Assembly (NCBI RefSeq): GCF_024166365.1
Contig: NC_064820.1
Span: 57,761,501 to 57,825,500, forward strand
Reading direction: 5' to 3'
Length of the DNA: 64,000 nucleotides
Source: Elephas maximus indicus
Lineage: Eukaryota; Chordata; Mammalia; Proboscidea; Elephantidae
In this document: in pieces, positions 47,463 to 57,636 of the stretch
Layout of the letters: each line of letters opens with the position of its first letter
How positions within the stretch are numbered: position 1 is the first letter of the stretch
Position numbers and translations under genes: made by a program
The notes under the pieces: generated by a model
What the model was told of the DNA's origin: nothing
Seen by the model: the letters and a program-made list of their open reading frames with translations, nothing else
Databases searched by the model: none

Positions 47463-47745
47463 TGACACACAAGGCCCATCATGATCTGGTCCTTGCTCAC
47501 CTCTCCAGCCTCATTTTCCCCACCTCCTACCTTGTAGTCTGCATGGCAGCCACACTAAGATTCCTTTGTCTCCTCTCATAAGCAATGCTCTGTCCCGGCT
47601 CTTGGACTTTGAACACGCTCTTCTTTTCCCTGCAACACTCAAATTTCCTCCCTTCCCTCCTCTGCTTAAAGCTTCATTTGGCTTACTCTGTCATCCTTCT
47701 TATCCTAGTTGAAAGATCTCTCTTTCTGGGAAACCTTAGACTCCA
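47463..47745 (+). mobile_element. L2 LINE 3' fragment, sense
   Basis: Reads aaggcccatcatgatctggt, ctcacctctccagcctcatt and caacactcaaatttcc, the sense L2 3' end pattern. Confidence 0.65.
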
Positions 47746-47919
47746 AGCCTAGTTGTTATTGGAATCCCAAAAAGAAGTAATGTGCCATGGTGGTCTGGAT
47801 GAACAATTTATGAAACAGAATAGACCAATGTTTCTCAAACTTTTTTTTTATTGCTCCCCTGCAAGGAGCCTTTTTAGACATTTCCCCCTCAAATTTTCCT
47901 TCCCTTACCCCCATGAAAT

Positions 47920-49470
47920 CTTTTTTTATTGCTGTTGAAAATATACACAGCAAAACACACTCCAAGTTTCTACATGTGCAATTCAGTGACATTGATTACA
48001 GTCTTTGAGTTGTGCATCCATTCTCATCCTCATTTTCTGAGTTGTTCCTCTCTCATTAACATAAACTCACTGCCCTCTAAGATTCCTATCTAATCTTTTG
48101 AGTTTCGGTTGTCCATTTGAACCCATATAAAATCCAAACCTGTTGCCATGAGTTGATTCTGACTTATAGAGACTCTATAGGATAGAGTAGAACTGCCCCA
48201 TAGGGTTTCCAAGTAGCAGCTGGTGGATTTGAACTGCTGATCTTTTGGTTAGCAGCCTGAGCTCTTAACCACTATGCCACCAGGGCTCCTTGATCCCATA
48301 TAGATAGTTCTTAAAACAGAATAATAGTCAAGGCAGATCATTTTTACTAAGTAAGCTAAACTATTGACATCAGGGGATTTTTTTTTGTGTAAGGTTTAAA
48401 GGCTATCTCAGGGCAATAGTTTCAGGGGTTCATCTACTCTCCATGGCTCCAGAAAGTCTAAAGTCCATGAAAATTTGAAATTCTGTTCTGCATTCCCCCT
48501 TCTTCCCATTTGATCAGGATTCTTATATGGAATCTTAGATCAAAATATTCAGTAATTGTTGCCAGGCACCATCTAGTTCTTTTGGTCTCATAGCAAAGGA
48601 GGCAGTTGTTCATGGAGGCAATTAGCTACACATTCTGTATCCTCCTCCAGATTCTCCTTCTTCCTATGTTGCTCCAGATGAATAGAGACCAATTGCTGTG
48701 CTTGGATGGCTGATTGCAAGCTTTCAAGACCCCAGAAACTATGCAATGAACTAAGAGGTAGAATAGAAGCACTAAACATGCTATTAGGCCAAATAATTGG
48801 ATGTCCTTAAAATATATCTATTACACAACTTTTGCCAATTCAACTTTTTACGAGTGTACAACTTATTGACAGCAATTACAATAATTGGCTGTGCAACCCT
48901 ACCCTTAATCAATGCAATTTTTCCATCACCAGTAGCCCCCTTTTTCCCCTCCATCCTGCCTCTAGTAATCACTTATAAACTTTGGTCCTTATACATTTGC
49001 CTTTTCTAGTCTTTTTATATAAGTGAGGTCAAACAAAATATGTCCATTTGTGATTAGCTTATTTCACTCAGCATAATGTCCTCAAGCTCCATCCATACTG
49101 CAGCATGTATCAAGACTTCACTTCTCCTACTGGATGAGTAGTATTCTGCTGTATATATGAACCACATTTTGCTTATCCATTCATCTGTTGATGGGTATTT
49201 AGGTCGTTTCCACCATTTAGCTATTGTGTATAGTGCTGCCATGAACATTGGTGTACAAGTCTCTTTTTGAGTCTCTGCTTTCAAATCTTTTGGGCATATA
49301 CCTAGGAGTGGAATTGCCAGTTCATATGGTTGTTCTATTTTTAGTTTTTTGAGGAAATGCCACACTGTTTTCCACAATGGCTGTACCATTTTGCATTCTC
49401 ACCAGCAAAGGATAAGAGTTCCAATTTCTCCCAGCTATAGCTAACATTTTGAGTTGCTGTTAAAAATTTG
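47920..49470 (-). mobile_element. L1 3' UTR and ORF2 C-terminus, antisense
   Basis: The 3' UTR runs from 47920 to about 49040. A minus-strand frame at 49389-49054 encodes the ORF2 C-terminus ([14 protein letters not shown], then [16 protein letters not shown]). An AfroSINE interrupts the 3' UTR. Confidence 0.85.
48130..48291 (-). repeat. AfroSINE, antisense, with target-site duplication
   Basis: Complete antisense copy; TSD GA[A/T]CCCATATA at 48119-48129 and 48292-48302 with one mismatch. Confidence 0.92.
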
Positions 49471-49587
49471 ATATCATATAGTAAGTTTTTTATAAGAGCA
49501 CAAAGGTACATACAAATCACAGGGCAAGCTGCATCTCAGGATCAGACAAAAAAGTATAAAAACACAAGTTGTGTACAGTTTACTCAG

Positions 49588-49990
49588 TGTTATGGATTGA
49601 GTTGTGTCCCCCCACAATATGTGCTGTAAATCCTAACTTCTATGCCAGTGGTTATAATTCCATTTGGGAATGAGTTTTCTGTTGTGTTAGTGAGACAGGA
49701 TTAGTGTAAGGTGCGTTTTGAGACAGTCTTTTACAACAGATAAAAGGAACAGATTAGGCGAGCAGAGATGGAGGAAAAGAGATGCCAAGCCACATGAAGG
49801 TCACCCAGAAGCAGAAGCTCAAAGAGACAAGGATCTTCCTCCAGAACTGACAGACAGATAAAGCCTTCCCTGAGAGCTGGCACCCTGAATTCAGACTTCT
49901 ATTTTCGTAAACTGTGAGAAAATTCATTTCTGTTTGTTAAAGCCACCACTTATGGTATTTCTGCCACAGCAGCACTAGATAACTAGGACA
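49588..49990 (+). mobile_element. MaLR-like LTR, sense
   Basis: Starts tgttatggattgagttgtgt and ends gataactaggaca. Flanked by CTCAG (49583-49587) and CCCAG (49991-49995), a 4/5 match. Compact version of the LTRs at 52472 and 61627. Confidence 0.82.
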
Positions 49991-50157
49991 CCCAGGAAAT
50001 GTCCGTCAACCTGGACAAAAGTAACAAACGCGCTTGGGTAGAAAACTAGGGCAAAGGTAACTTCTCAGGGTTTAGGGGGTAAAACAAAACAAAACTCTCA
50101 AGCATTTTTCCAAAGAACCAAAGCAAAAGGTCACATAAAGGAACTCATTTCATCATA

Positions 50158-50896
50158 ATATGGTAGTTCTATTTTTAGTTTTTTGAGGAATTGCTGCACT
50201 GTTTTCCACAACTGCTGTATCATATTGCATTTCTACCAGCAATGGAAAATGATTTCAGTTTTTCCACATCCTCTCTAACATTATTTTTCTTTTTTTAATC
50301 TTAGCCATCCTAATTGGAGTGAAATGATGTCTCATTGTGGCTTTGATTTGCATCTGATGGCTAAAGACATTGAGCATCTTTTCATGTGTTTGTTGACAAT
50401 TTGAATATATTCTTTGGTGAAATGTCTCTCAAGTCCTTTGCCCATTTTTTGATTGGGTTGTTTGTCTTTTTGTTTGTTTCTTTAATTATTGAAGTTGTAT
50501 ATACGTATATATTGGCTATTAGAGTTTTATCAGAAACATGGTTTCCAAAGATGTTCTCCCAATTGGTAGCTTGTCTTTTCCTTTTTTTGGTAAAGTCCTT
50601 TGATGAACAAAACCCATTGCTGTTGAGTCAATTCTGACTCATAGTGGTCCTACAGGACAGAGTAAAACTGCCCCATATGTTTTCCAAGGAGCTCCTGGTA
50701 GATTCAAACTGCCAACCTTTTGGTTAGCAGCTGTAGCTCTTAACCACTACACCACCAGGGTTATGATGAACAAAAGTATTTAATTTTTATGAGGTCCCAC
50801 TTATTTAGTTTGTCTTTTGCTGTTCACGCATTTGTTATTATATTATATAATCTAGTGTTAAAAGCTAGGCCTGATAGCCTTGCTCCTGCATTTTCC
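50158..50896 (-). mobile_element. L1 ORF2 fragment, antisense, interrupted by an AfroSINE
   Basis: Plus-strand landmarks ttctatttttagttttttga, ttgtggctttgatttgcatc and aatttgaatatattctttgg mirror the C-terminal part of ORF2. The first 120 bases overlap in content with 49320-49440, so this is either a second L1 insertion or a duplicated segment. Confidence 0.8.
50613..50763 (-). repeat. AfroSINE, antisense, with 12-bp target-site duplication
   Basis: TSD TGATGAACAAAA at 50601-50612 and 50764-50775 flanks a complete antisense copy. Confidence 0.93.
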
Positions 50897-51060
50897 CCCA
50901 TGAAATTTTAACACCTGGATATATTATATGTCTGTTTATGTACTGTGGCCTTTTGGAGGGCCACAAACCAATATATAATATTTAAGAGTTTTTTGTTCCC
51001 TAAGAACAAATTTTTGTCCCTTTGAGGACAATATTGCCCATACTGAGAATGCATGGAGTA
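50897..51060 (+). repeat. Unnamed repeat with central palindrome (copy 2)
   Basis: Counterpart of 29611-29775: catgaaattttaacacctgg, tactgtggccttttggaggg with ccac following, and ttccctaagaacaaattttt. The central palindrome is slightly degraded relative to copy 1. Confidence 0.6.
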
Positions 51061-51129
51061 AAATAAAACAAATTCTGCTGGCCCTCTTAAGAGAAAAAAA
51101 AAATTATTCTCATTCTTTCCTGATGAGTG

Positions 51130-51600
51130 GCTTATGTCAAATGCTGAAGAGGTTAAGGAAGATATGTATGAAAGTCTAAATTTAGCAATGAAAATGTCTT
51201 TGACCTAACTAAGGCAGTCAATGGCATGATAGGGCACAAGTCAATTGCAACAGCTTGGAGCGTGAACATTGAGTACAGACTAAAATTTCAAGGAGCTGGG
51301 ATCTGAGGAATGTAAATAATTAGCTAGGAGGTGGCACAAGGTCTAGGAGGTTTTGCTTTAAAAAGATGCAAGAGACTTGACCTTTAGGCAGATGGAGAGA
51401 AGCCAATGGGCAGTGAGAAACTGAAGAGCATCAAGAAAGGGAATAGCTGGTTGGGCAAAAGCTCAGAGGAAGAAAGGAGAAATGAAGGGAATTACAAGTG
51501 AAGGTGAAAGGAATAGGGGAGACTTCTCTTTCTCCGAGATGTCTGGAAGTGTTTGTAGAAAGCCTCAAGTTAAGTCACCTCATGTGGGGTAGTGAGACCT
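51130..51600 (-). mobile_element. L2 LINE internal fragment, antisense
   Basis: The phrase tcaaatgctgaagaggttaa and neighbouring blocks match an internal part of antisense L2. Divergent. Confidence 0.5.
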
Positions 51601-51754
51601 AGAATGCAAGAGAAGGTCTGAGGAGATGATGCAGTTTGTATTTTCTGCTTTGGAGAAATACGAGTGACTGACAGGAGCATGCAGAAGGATAGATAAATGG
51701 CATTGAGGGCTGGGGCATAACAACTACAAAATTATAGTAGTTTGATTTTTCTTT

Positions 51755-53475
51755 CCTTCAACAAATACTCAGCGTATCTACTATTTTCCAGGTGCTGTCT
51801 TACACGCTAGGGATACAGCAATGAACCATACAGTTTCTGATCTCAAGGTGCTTTTGTCTGTCTTCTTCAACTGGAATATAAAACCATAAGCAAAATTATT
51901 TTGGATGCTGATAATGGCTAGGATGATAAAATAGGGCATTATGACAAAGTGAAAGGAGGAGAGCTTTAGCTAGATGGTCAGGGAAAACTTGCCTGAAGAG
52001 GTAATTTTTGATCTGAAACCTGAATGAAAAGAAAGAGGCAATCTTGAGAAAATCTAAAAGCAGAGCTTTCAAAGCAAGAGGGACTCCAAGTGCAAAGGGC
52101 CTAAGGAGGAAACAAGCTTGGAGTATTCAAGGAACAGAAAGGAGGCCACTGTGGCTGAAGCATAGGGATCAAGAGGGAGAAGACGTTGGCAGGAGTCAGA
52201 TAACAGGTCCTTGAAGGCCATGGTAGGGAGTTTGGATTTTGTTCTGGCTGCAGTGAGAAGCTTCTGATTGGAGTTTTTAAGCTGGGGAGTGACTTAATCT
52301 ATACTTTAGAATAACTGCTCTAGTTACAATATGGGGAATGGACTGTGGGGTGAGAGTGGGGACGGGGGACCAGTTAGGAAGCCTGGTGGAGTCTCCAAAA
52401 TGACACAGGGTCAAGGTAGTTGATAATGAGGAAGAAGGCAGTTCAGGCTTCAGATTAACGTCAAATGACAGTGCTATGGATTGAATTGTGTCCCCCCAAA
52501 ATAGGTGTCAACTTGGCTAGGCCATAATTCCCAGTATTGTGTGGCTGTCCTCCATTTTGTGATCTGATGTAATTATCCTCCATTTTGTGATGTGTTGTAA
52601 ATCCTAGCCTCTATGCCTGCGGTTATGGTCCCATTTGGGAGTAAGTTGTCCTTTATGTTAATAAGGTAGGGTTAGTGTGGGATGTATCTTGAGTCACCAT
52701 CTTACTAAAGAGTGTGACTCAAGTCACCACCCTTAATTCAGTCACCACCCTTATTCAAGTCACACCCTTAACTGAATCACACCTTTTATAAGCGATAAAA
52801 GGAGAGAGAAACAAACAGGGAGAGGGACCTCAATACCACCAAGAAGAAGAGATGGGAGTGGAAGCATCCTTTGGGCCTGGGATCCCTGTGCTGAGAACTT
52901 TCTAGAACCAAGAGACACAGAGAGAGAGAGCTGTAATGCTGGAAACAGCATAAGACAGCGAGAAGCAGTGGTAGAGAAACAGAAGCAGCAGAACCAGGAG
53001 ACCAGCGCTAGATGATGTGGGAGCCGGCACAGAGAGAGAGAGAGAGCTGAGTGCCTTCGGGCCGAGGCTCTTAGTGGAGTGGGGTGCCTCTGGGCATTTA
53101 ACAGCAGAGTTAAAGAACTTTGTAACACTTAACCTGAGCAGGGCAGAGACCAGGCCAAGGGTCCAATGGGCTGATGGGCCAAGGGCCTGAGAGAGGCCTG
53201 CCTGTAGAGGTGGATGAGAAGAGGCTGTCCTGATCGACACAGACCTTCCCCCAGAGTTGCCAGACAGAAAGCCTTCTCCTTGAGCTGGCACTCAGAATTC
53301 AGACTTCTAGCCTCCTAAACTGTCAGAGAATAAATTTCTGTTTGTTCAAGCCATTCGTATACTTGTAGTATTTCTGTCATAGCAGCACTAGATAACTAAG
53401 ACAGGAGACAGGCAGTCTGGGGAAAATGGCAGAAGCAAGAGTCTAGAATGCGGTGGTAGAAATGTGGATGCTCAT
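51755..53475 (-). mobile_element. L2 LINE 3' region, antisense, split by an LTR
   Basis: 51755-52471 follows antisense L2 closely (ccttcaacaaatactcag, gctagggatacagcaatgaa, gtagggagtttggattttgt) and 53404-53475 continues after the LTR. L2 is older than the eutherian radiation, so the LTR came later. Confidence 0.75.
52472..53403 (+). mobile_element. Long MaLR-like LTR (932 bp) with AP-1 sites and tandem repeats
   Basis: Starts tgctatggattgaattgtgt and ends gataactaagaca. It contains a duplicated ctccattttgtgat block (52551-52598), two AP-1 consensus sites (TGAGTCA 52690-52696, TGACTCA 52715-52721) and four to five degenerate copies of an 18-bp agtcaccacccttaattc unit (about 52690-52785). It resembles the LTR at 61627. 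Its minus-strand frames of 122 and 129 codons are chance readings of purine-rich sequence. Confidence 0.82.
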
Positions 53476-54089
53476 TTTTAACCTAAGCAACTCACTCATG
53501 ATCACTCATGGAAACTTATCACTTAGCTCTAGTCCTCTGGTCTGTTTTAGAGGTCCCTGAAGATGAGAAACTATAAGAGCATTGGATACATTTTTCTCTC
53601 CCCATCCTAGCAGCCTCTTTCTGGCAGTTTAAAGCTAAATCCTTAAAAAAAAAATCCTTAAGATCCCATTAATTTCCTGCCTCGGGGAGTAAGTTCTGTT
53701 CTTGACTTACTGCTCAGAGCAGCACTGATGAAACCATCTCTCAGTATTTTATAACTGAGGAGACATTAACGTATCTAAAAGTGTTTATTTTTCCCTTGAG
53801 GGCCACCAGTTTGTAAAGTGCAGGTCAAAAAAGGTGAGTGTGAATTGCATTATTAGGGTGAGTTCATCAGTAGGTATACATCAAAATGTACACAGAATTT
53901 TTTTTGAAGTAATAAAACAGAGTTAAATGAGATTTTATTCCCTTCTGTTTTCTGATCTTTAATTTTTTAGTTTTCCTTCCTTCTAATAAAACATACATTT
54001 TTTTTTTAAAGGAAAGGTATTCCTGGAGTCTACCCGTTCTCAAAAATCCACAGAGAGGGAGTTTTCTATATTTTAAAACTTATTTTGCA
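53476..54089. other. No gene; unassigned
   Basis: AT-rich with A/T runs; no repeat or coding frame identified. Confidence 0.5.
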
Positions 54090-54425
54090 TATGTATATTA
54101 TATGTACACTATAAAAATAAAAAGTACAAAAGTATTTATAGGGAAATATAAGTCTCCCTTCAACCCCTGCTTCCGAATCACCCTGTTACTCTTTCCTGAG
54201 GCAACCACTGTTCCCAGGTACATATCTTCCAGAGAGATTCTATTCATACAAGCAAAGCCCTACTTTTTAAAAAGTATAAATAGTAGCACATGGTATAGTC
54301 CTGTTCTGACTTTTTTTTTACTTAGTGAATCTTGGAAACCCTTTCATAGCAGTAGATGAAAAACTGCCTCATTACTTTTTCAGTGGATGTCCACTATATC
54401 AGAGCTATGACTAGATTAATCGTTA
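54090..54425 (-). mobile_element. Old L1-type 3' fragment, antisense
   Basis: ccctgttactctttcctgag, ggcaaccactgttcccaggt and a cagtggatgtccactatatc block resemble antisense 3' parts of old L1 families. Low-resolution assignment. Confidence 0.45.
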
Positions 54426-54804
54426 GTTTTCTGGGCTTTAATGTCAAATAGTTCAAAGCTTCAACGTTTGCTCTCTGTTGGGGCTTTGTTTTCACTAAGA
54501 TTCCCCATTCTCTGTCCCTCCAGTCCCCATCTGAAGTCTGACACTTACCTAGCTTGGTCATCTGGTCTCCTTTTTTGATAAGTCAAACGTAAATAAACCC
54601 AGATGATGTAGCTCAGGTGTCCCTTAAGCACAAAAGATGAAATAAAACAAAATGTATAGGACTGAAGACTCGTCGAATGCTCAAGATTTGAATGTGCACG
54701 TGTGTGTGTGTGTGTGTGTGTGCATGCATCTTAACTCCTAATTAATTAAAGTGAGGTTCATCTCTCCCGAGCAAATGCATTAATACCAATATTATCAGCC
54801 CATA
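54426..54804. other. No gene; includes a (TG)n microsatellite at 54701-54722
   Basis: Eleven TG units are followed by CATGCATC. The rest is unassigned sequence upstream of HSPB3. Confidence 0.6.
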
Positions 54805-54950
54805 TTAGTGGTTAAGTGCTACGGCTGCTAACCAAAGGGTCGGCAGTTCGAATCCACTGGGCAGTCCTTGGAAACTCAATGGGGCAATTCTACTCCGTCC
54901 TGTAGGGGAGGTATGAGTCGGAATCGACTCGAGAGCACTGGGTTTGGTTT
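54805..54950 (+). repeat. AfroSINE (short type), sense, head slightly truncated
   Basis: Begins inside the A-box region (agtggttaagtgctacggct), keeps the B-box region (ggcagttcgaatccactg) and ends gagagcactgggtttggttt. It lies about 235 bp upstream of the HSPB3 TATA box. Confidence 0.9.
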
Positions 54951-55183
54951 TCTTTTTTTATTATAATATTTGTGCATGTCTCTGGAACTAAGAGGTGTTA
55001 GGTATTTCTCAAATCGTTGTAGTTCGCTAGGGCAGAGTACTCATACCCTTTCTGATGCAAACTCTTTTTCTCTTGAGGTAAGCTGGGCAGACATATTTGC
55101 CAAGGATAACTGAGAATGTGAGGGCAGTCCTTTACTCTGCAGCTTGTGCAGGCTGTGTGCTAAATGTAACTCTGAAACACACC
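54951..55183 (+). promoter_or_regulatory. HSPB3 proximal upstream region
   Basis: A repeat-free stretch immediately 5' of the TATA/MEF2 element. It contains CACACCC next to the TATA box (55178-55184). No sharp heat-shock element array was found by eye. Confidence 0.5.
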
Positions 55184-55193
55184 CTATAAATAG
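55184..55193 (+). promoter_or_regulatory. HSPB3: TATA box that is also a perfect MEF2 site (CTATAAATAG)
   Basis: CTATAAATAG fits the MEF2 consensus YTA(A/T)4TAR exactly and also contains TATAAATA (55185-55192). A start site 25-30 bases downstream, near 55215-55222, would give a 5' UTR of about 185-190 nt. Dual TATA/MEF2 elements are known in some muscle promoters, and HSPB3 is a muscle-enriched gene. Confidence 0.7.
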
Positions 55194-55311
55194 CAGCTCA
55201 TTGTCAGCATGTGTGAAAAGACAAGAGTGAGTGTGTCCTGGTACAATTCAGGCCTCATTAAGTGGCTGTGTCTGGGCAGGGCTGTAAGCGAACAGCCACT
55301 CCAGCTGATAA

Positions 55312-55317
55312 GTCTAG
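55312..55317 (+). promoter_or_regulatory. HSPB3: Candidate myogenic E-box CAGCTG
   Basis: CAGCTG is the preferred MyoD/myogenin E-box core. It sits about 120 bp downstream of the TATA/MEF2 element, within the inferred 5' UTR. HSPB2 and HSPB3 are induced during myogenic differentiation under MyoD. A single hexamer can occur by chance. Confidence 0.4.
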
Positions 55318-55384
55318 TCAGCAGGCAACCGGGAGGGTTCACCAGTGGAACCTGACAGAAGCTAGACGAAAGGGAAGCTGCTCA

Positions 55385-55423
55385 ATGCCCTTTTCTCCTC
55401 CACCATGGCAAAAATCATCCTGA
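55385..55423 (+). other. Upstream ORF (12 codons) overlapping the HSPB3 start
   Basis: ATG at 55385 is out of frame with the HSPB3 ATG at 55405 and runs through it to TGA at 55421-55423. Its context (T at -3, C at +4) is weak, while the HSPB3 ATG has the strong CACCATGG context, so leaky scanning would normally reach HSPB3. It could lower translation. Confidence 0.6.
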
Positions 55424-55857
55424 GACACCTCATAGAGACTCCAGTGCGTTACCAGGAGGAATTTGAAGCTCGAGGTTTGGAAGACTGCAGGCTGGACCAT
55501 GCTTTATATGCACTGCCTGGGCCAACCATTGTGGATCTTGGAAAAACCAAGGCTGCCCAGGCTCCTCAAGCGGACTCAGTGGCCGAGATGCAACCACAAG
55601 AAGGTAAATCCCACTTTCAGGTCCTGCTGGATGTGGTCCAGTTTCTCCCCGAAGATATCATCATTCAGACCTTCGAAGGCTGGCTGCTGATTAAGGCTCG
55701 ACATGGAGCCAGAATGGATGAACATGGCTTTATCTCAAGAAGCTTTACCCGACAGTATAAGCTGCCAGATGGCGTTGAAACAAAAGATTTGTCTGCAATC
55801 CTCTGCCATGATGGAATTTTGGTGGTGGAAGTAAAGGACTCAGCTGGGACTCAGTGA
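55405..55857 (+). CDS. HSPB3: Heat shock protein beta-3 (small heat-shock protein, HSPB3/HSPL27)
   Basis: A 150-codon intact single exon, the same length as the known mammalian protein and recognised as nearly identical along its whole length. HSPB3 is a cytosolic and nuclear chaperone of striated muscle and motor neurons that forms a 3:1 hetero-oligomer with HSPB2. The N-terminal part (about 1-68) begins [11 protein letters not shown]; the alpha-crystallin domain covers about 69-146 ([39 protein letters not shown]). As usual for HSPB3 there is no C-terminal I-X-I motif. R7 and R116, positions altered in human neuropathy and myopathy alleles, are conserved. The start is chosen for its Kozak context (CACCATGG) and family agreement. 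No homologous neighbour gene is in the window. Confidence 0.99.
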   Translation: MAKIILRHLIETPVRYQEEFEARGLEDCRLDHALYALPGPTIVDLGKTKAAQAPQADSVAEMQPQEGKSHFQVLLDVVQFLPEDIIIQTFEGWLLIKARHGARMDEHGFISRSFTRQYKLPDGVETKDLSAILCHDGILVVEVKDSAGTQ

Positions 55858-55970
55858 AACCTTGTCGGTCCTGTTAAGACAGAACAAAGAAGATCAGAGT
55901 TCTGCCAATGGTACCACGTGAATGTTTGTATTACTCATGTTTGAAATAATTTACCATGATTTCTATGAAG

Positions 55971-55976
55971 ATTAAA
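55971..55976 (+). terminator. HSPB3: HSPB3 poly(A) signal ATTAAA
   Basis: ATTAAA lies 113 bases after the stop codon, with a G/T-rich stretch (tggtatgttgaggttgtctt, 55995-56014) downstream. The predicted 3' UTR is about 135 nt. No closer AATAAA is present. Confidence 0.7.
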
Positions 55977-56381
55977 AATATATTCATAGTTCCTGGTATG
56001 TTGAGGTTGTCTTTATTGTTCTAACTCAGAGAGGAAAAATGGTTAAATGTTGTGCCTACAGCTCAAAGTGATGCTATTCTTACAATTGAACGTTGACAAT
56101 TTAGGAGTCTGTAGTTTTATACTAGAGAAGACTCAAATCATTTCTCTATCACTCCAGCATTGCAGGAGGGCCTGCATTTTTAACAATCGCCTGCAAAATA
56201 ACTATTCTAATGTAAGGAATTCTTACCTATTTTATAAAAACTGTTTGTATTGCTGAAAAGAGCTGTGCTTCACTTGCTTAATAACCCTTTCTTTTTGGTG
56301 TATTTTAGTTAAAATGGAGCATAAGTATAGTACTCGGACATTGGGTCTGAAATCTAATTATGGCTCACTATGGTTGTCACT

Positions 56382-56540
56382 TGGAAACGCTGGTGGCGTA
56401 GTGGTTAAGTGCTACGGCTGCTAACCAACAGGTCGGCAGTTCAAATCCGCCAGGCGCTCCTTGGAAACTCTATGGGGCAGTTCTACTCTGTCCTACAGGT
56501 TCGCTATGAGTCGGAATCGACTCAACGGCAATGGGTGGAT
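56382..56540 (+). repeat. AfroSINE (short type), sense, little diverged, with TSD
   Basis: Head with A-box-like tggcgtagtgg and B-box-like ggcagttcaaatccg, body and 3' tail. TSD TAT[G/A]GTTGTCACT at 56369-56381 and 56541-56553 (12/13). It still has several CpGs, suggesting a fairly young insertion. It lies about 400 bp past the HSPB3 poly(A) signal. Confidence 0.94.
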
Positions 56541-56553
56541 TATAGTTGTCACT

Positions 56554-57448
56554 GCCTTAAACTTCAGTTGGCATTTTAAGATAGAAAATCTTATTTAAAA
56601 AGAATTCCAAACATGTACTTCATTCTTTTTTTTTTTTAGCTAACCTGAATCCTAACCGGAATGATTTCTTTTTATAGAACCGGTGTATGTTCTATGGATA
56701 CCTATGAAATATTGATATATGTTAACCTATACTCTCATAAATTAATATTAAGTGTAGGAAACCACTTTAAAAAGTATAATTATGGACTCAGAGAGTTTCA
56801 GTCTATGCTACTTGGATGCTACGTACATTTTTAGATTTCAGAAGATGGCAAAATATGATGCATCTGCTATCGCTGCATCAGCCTTAGCTTTAAATAGCCT
56901 GGCAGCCAGCGGACGCCTAAGTTTACACAGCCTGTCTGGGTTTACACAGCACATCTGATGATGACTGCCTGTATTCTCCTGAAATGCAATAAAATGGGTT
57001 GAGACCTTGGTAGAGGCTAAGTCTTTGCTTTAGGAATATTGCCTTCAACAGCCGCCCTATGACATTCCAAAGATTTGCCATGTCCTTCTGCACGTACTAC
57101 GTATTTCTGCAGAGGAGGTAGCTACTTCTCCCTTATAGCCCTCATCCAATGTGAGCTGACAATAAGCCTGAGGACAGAGCTATGAATAGAAGAGGGATGC
57201 TGGGTGTGGAAAACCCCGGCTAAATGCAGACTGCTGATAATATCACCGTACACCTTGGTACTGCTTTATTTGTAGTTGATCGAATTAAAACATGAAAGAC
57301 ATGATGCAGTAGAGCAAATAATCTAAGTCAAACAATTTTAAAAAAGTAGTTTTGAAAACAAATGTAATCTGAAAGGGCTGTTTACTGTGTAATTACACTG
57401 AAAGGATTTTGAAGGTAAATGCTTACATGAGGTTGAGGTCTACGCGTA
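56554..57448. other. No gene; unassigned HSPB3 downstream flank
   Basis: No recognised repeat or coding frame. Comparison with other mammals would be needed to see whether parts are conserved. Confidence 0.5.
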
Positions 57449-57636
57449 CTACCTGGGTGGCGCAAACCTTTAATGTGCTCCGCTGCTAACTGAAAGGTTG
57501 GAGGTTTAAGTCCATCCAGAGGTGCCTTGAGAGAAAAGGCCTGGTGATCTACCCCTGAAAGCCCTGTGGAGCACCGTTCTGCTTTCACACACAGGGGCTG
57601 CTGTGAGTCATAGTCAACTCAGTGGCAACTGGTTTT
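57449..57636 (+). repeat. AfroSINE (long type), sense
   Basis: Head (acctgggtggcgcaaacctt), extra internal block (gaaaaggcctggtgatctac) resembling RTE head sequence, and tail (gtcaactcagtggcaactgg). Confidence 0.85.

Noticed and set aside
52760-53291. Minus-strand frames of 122 and 129 codons about 2.2 kb upstream of HSPB3
   Set aside because: They overlap in different frames inside an LTR and have low-complexity S/L-rich products without a recognisable domain.
55463-55690. 75-codon frame overlapping HSPB3 in another phase
   Set aside because: A shadow of the HSPB3 coding sequence; nothing supports translation.
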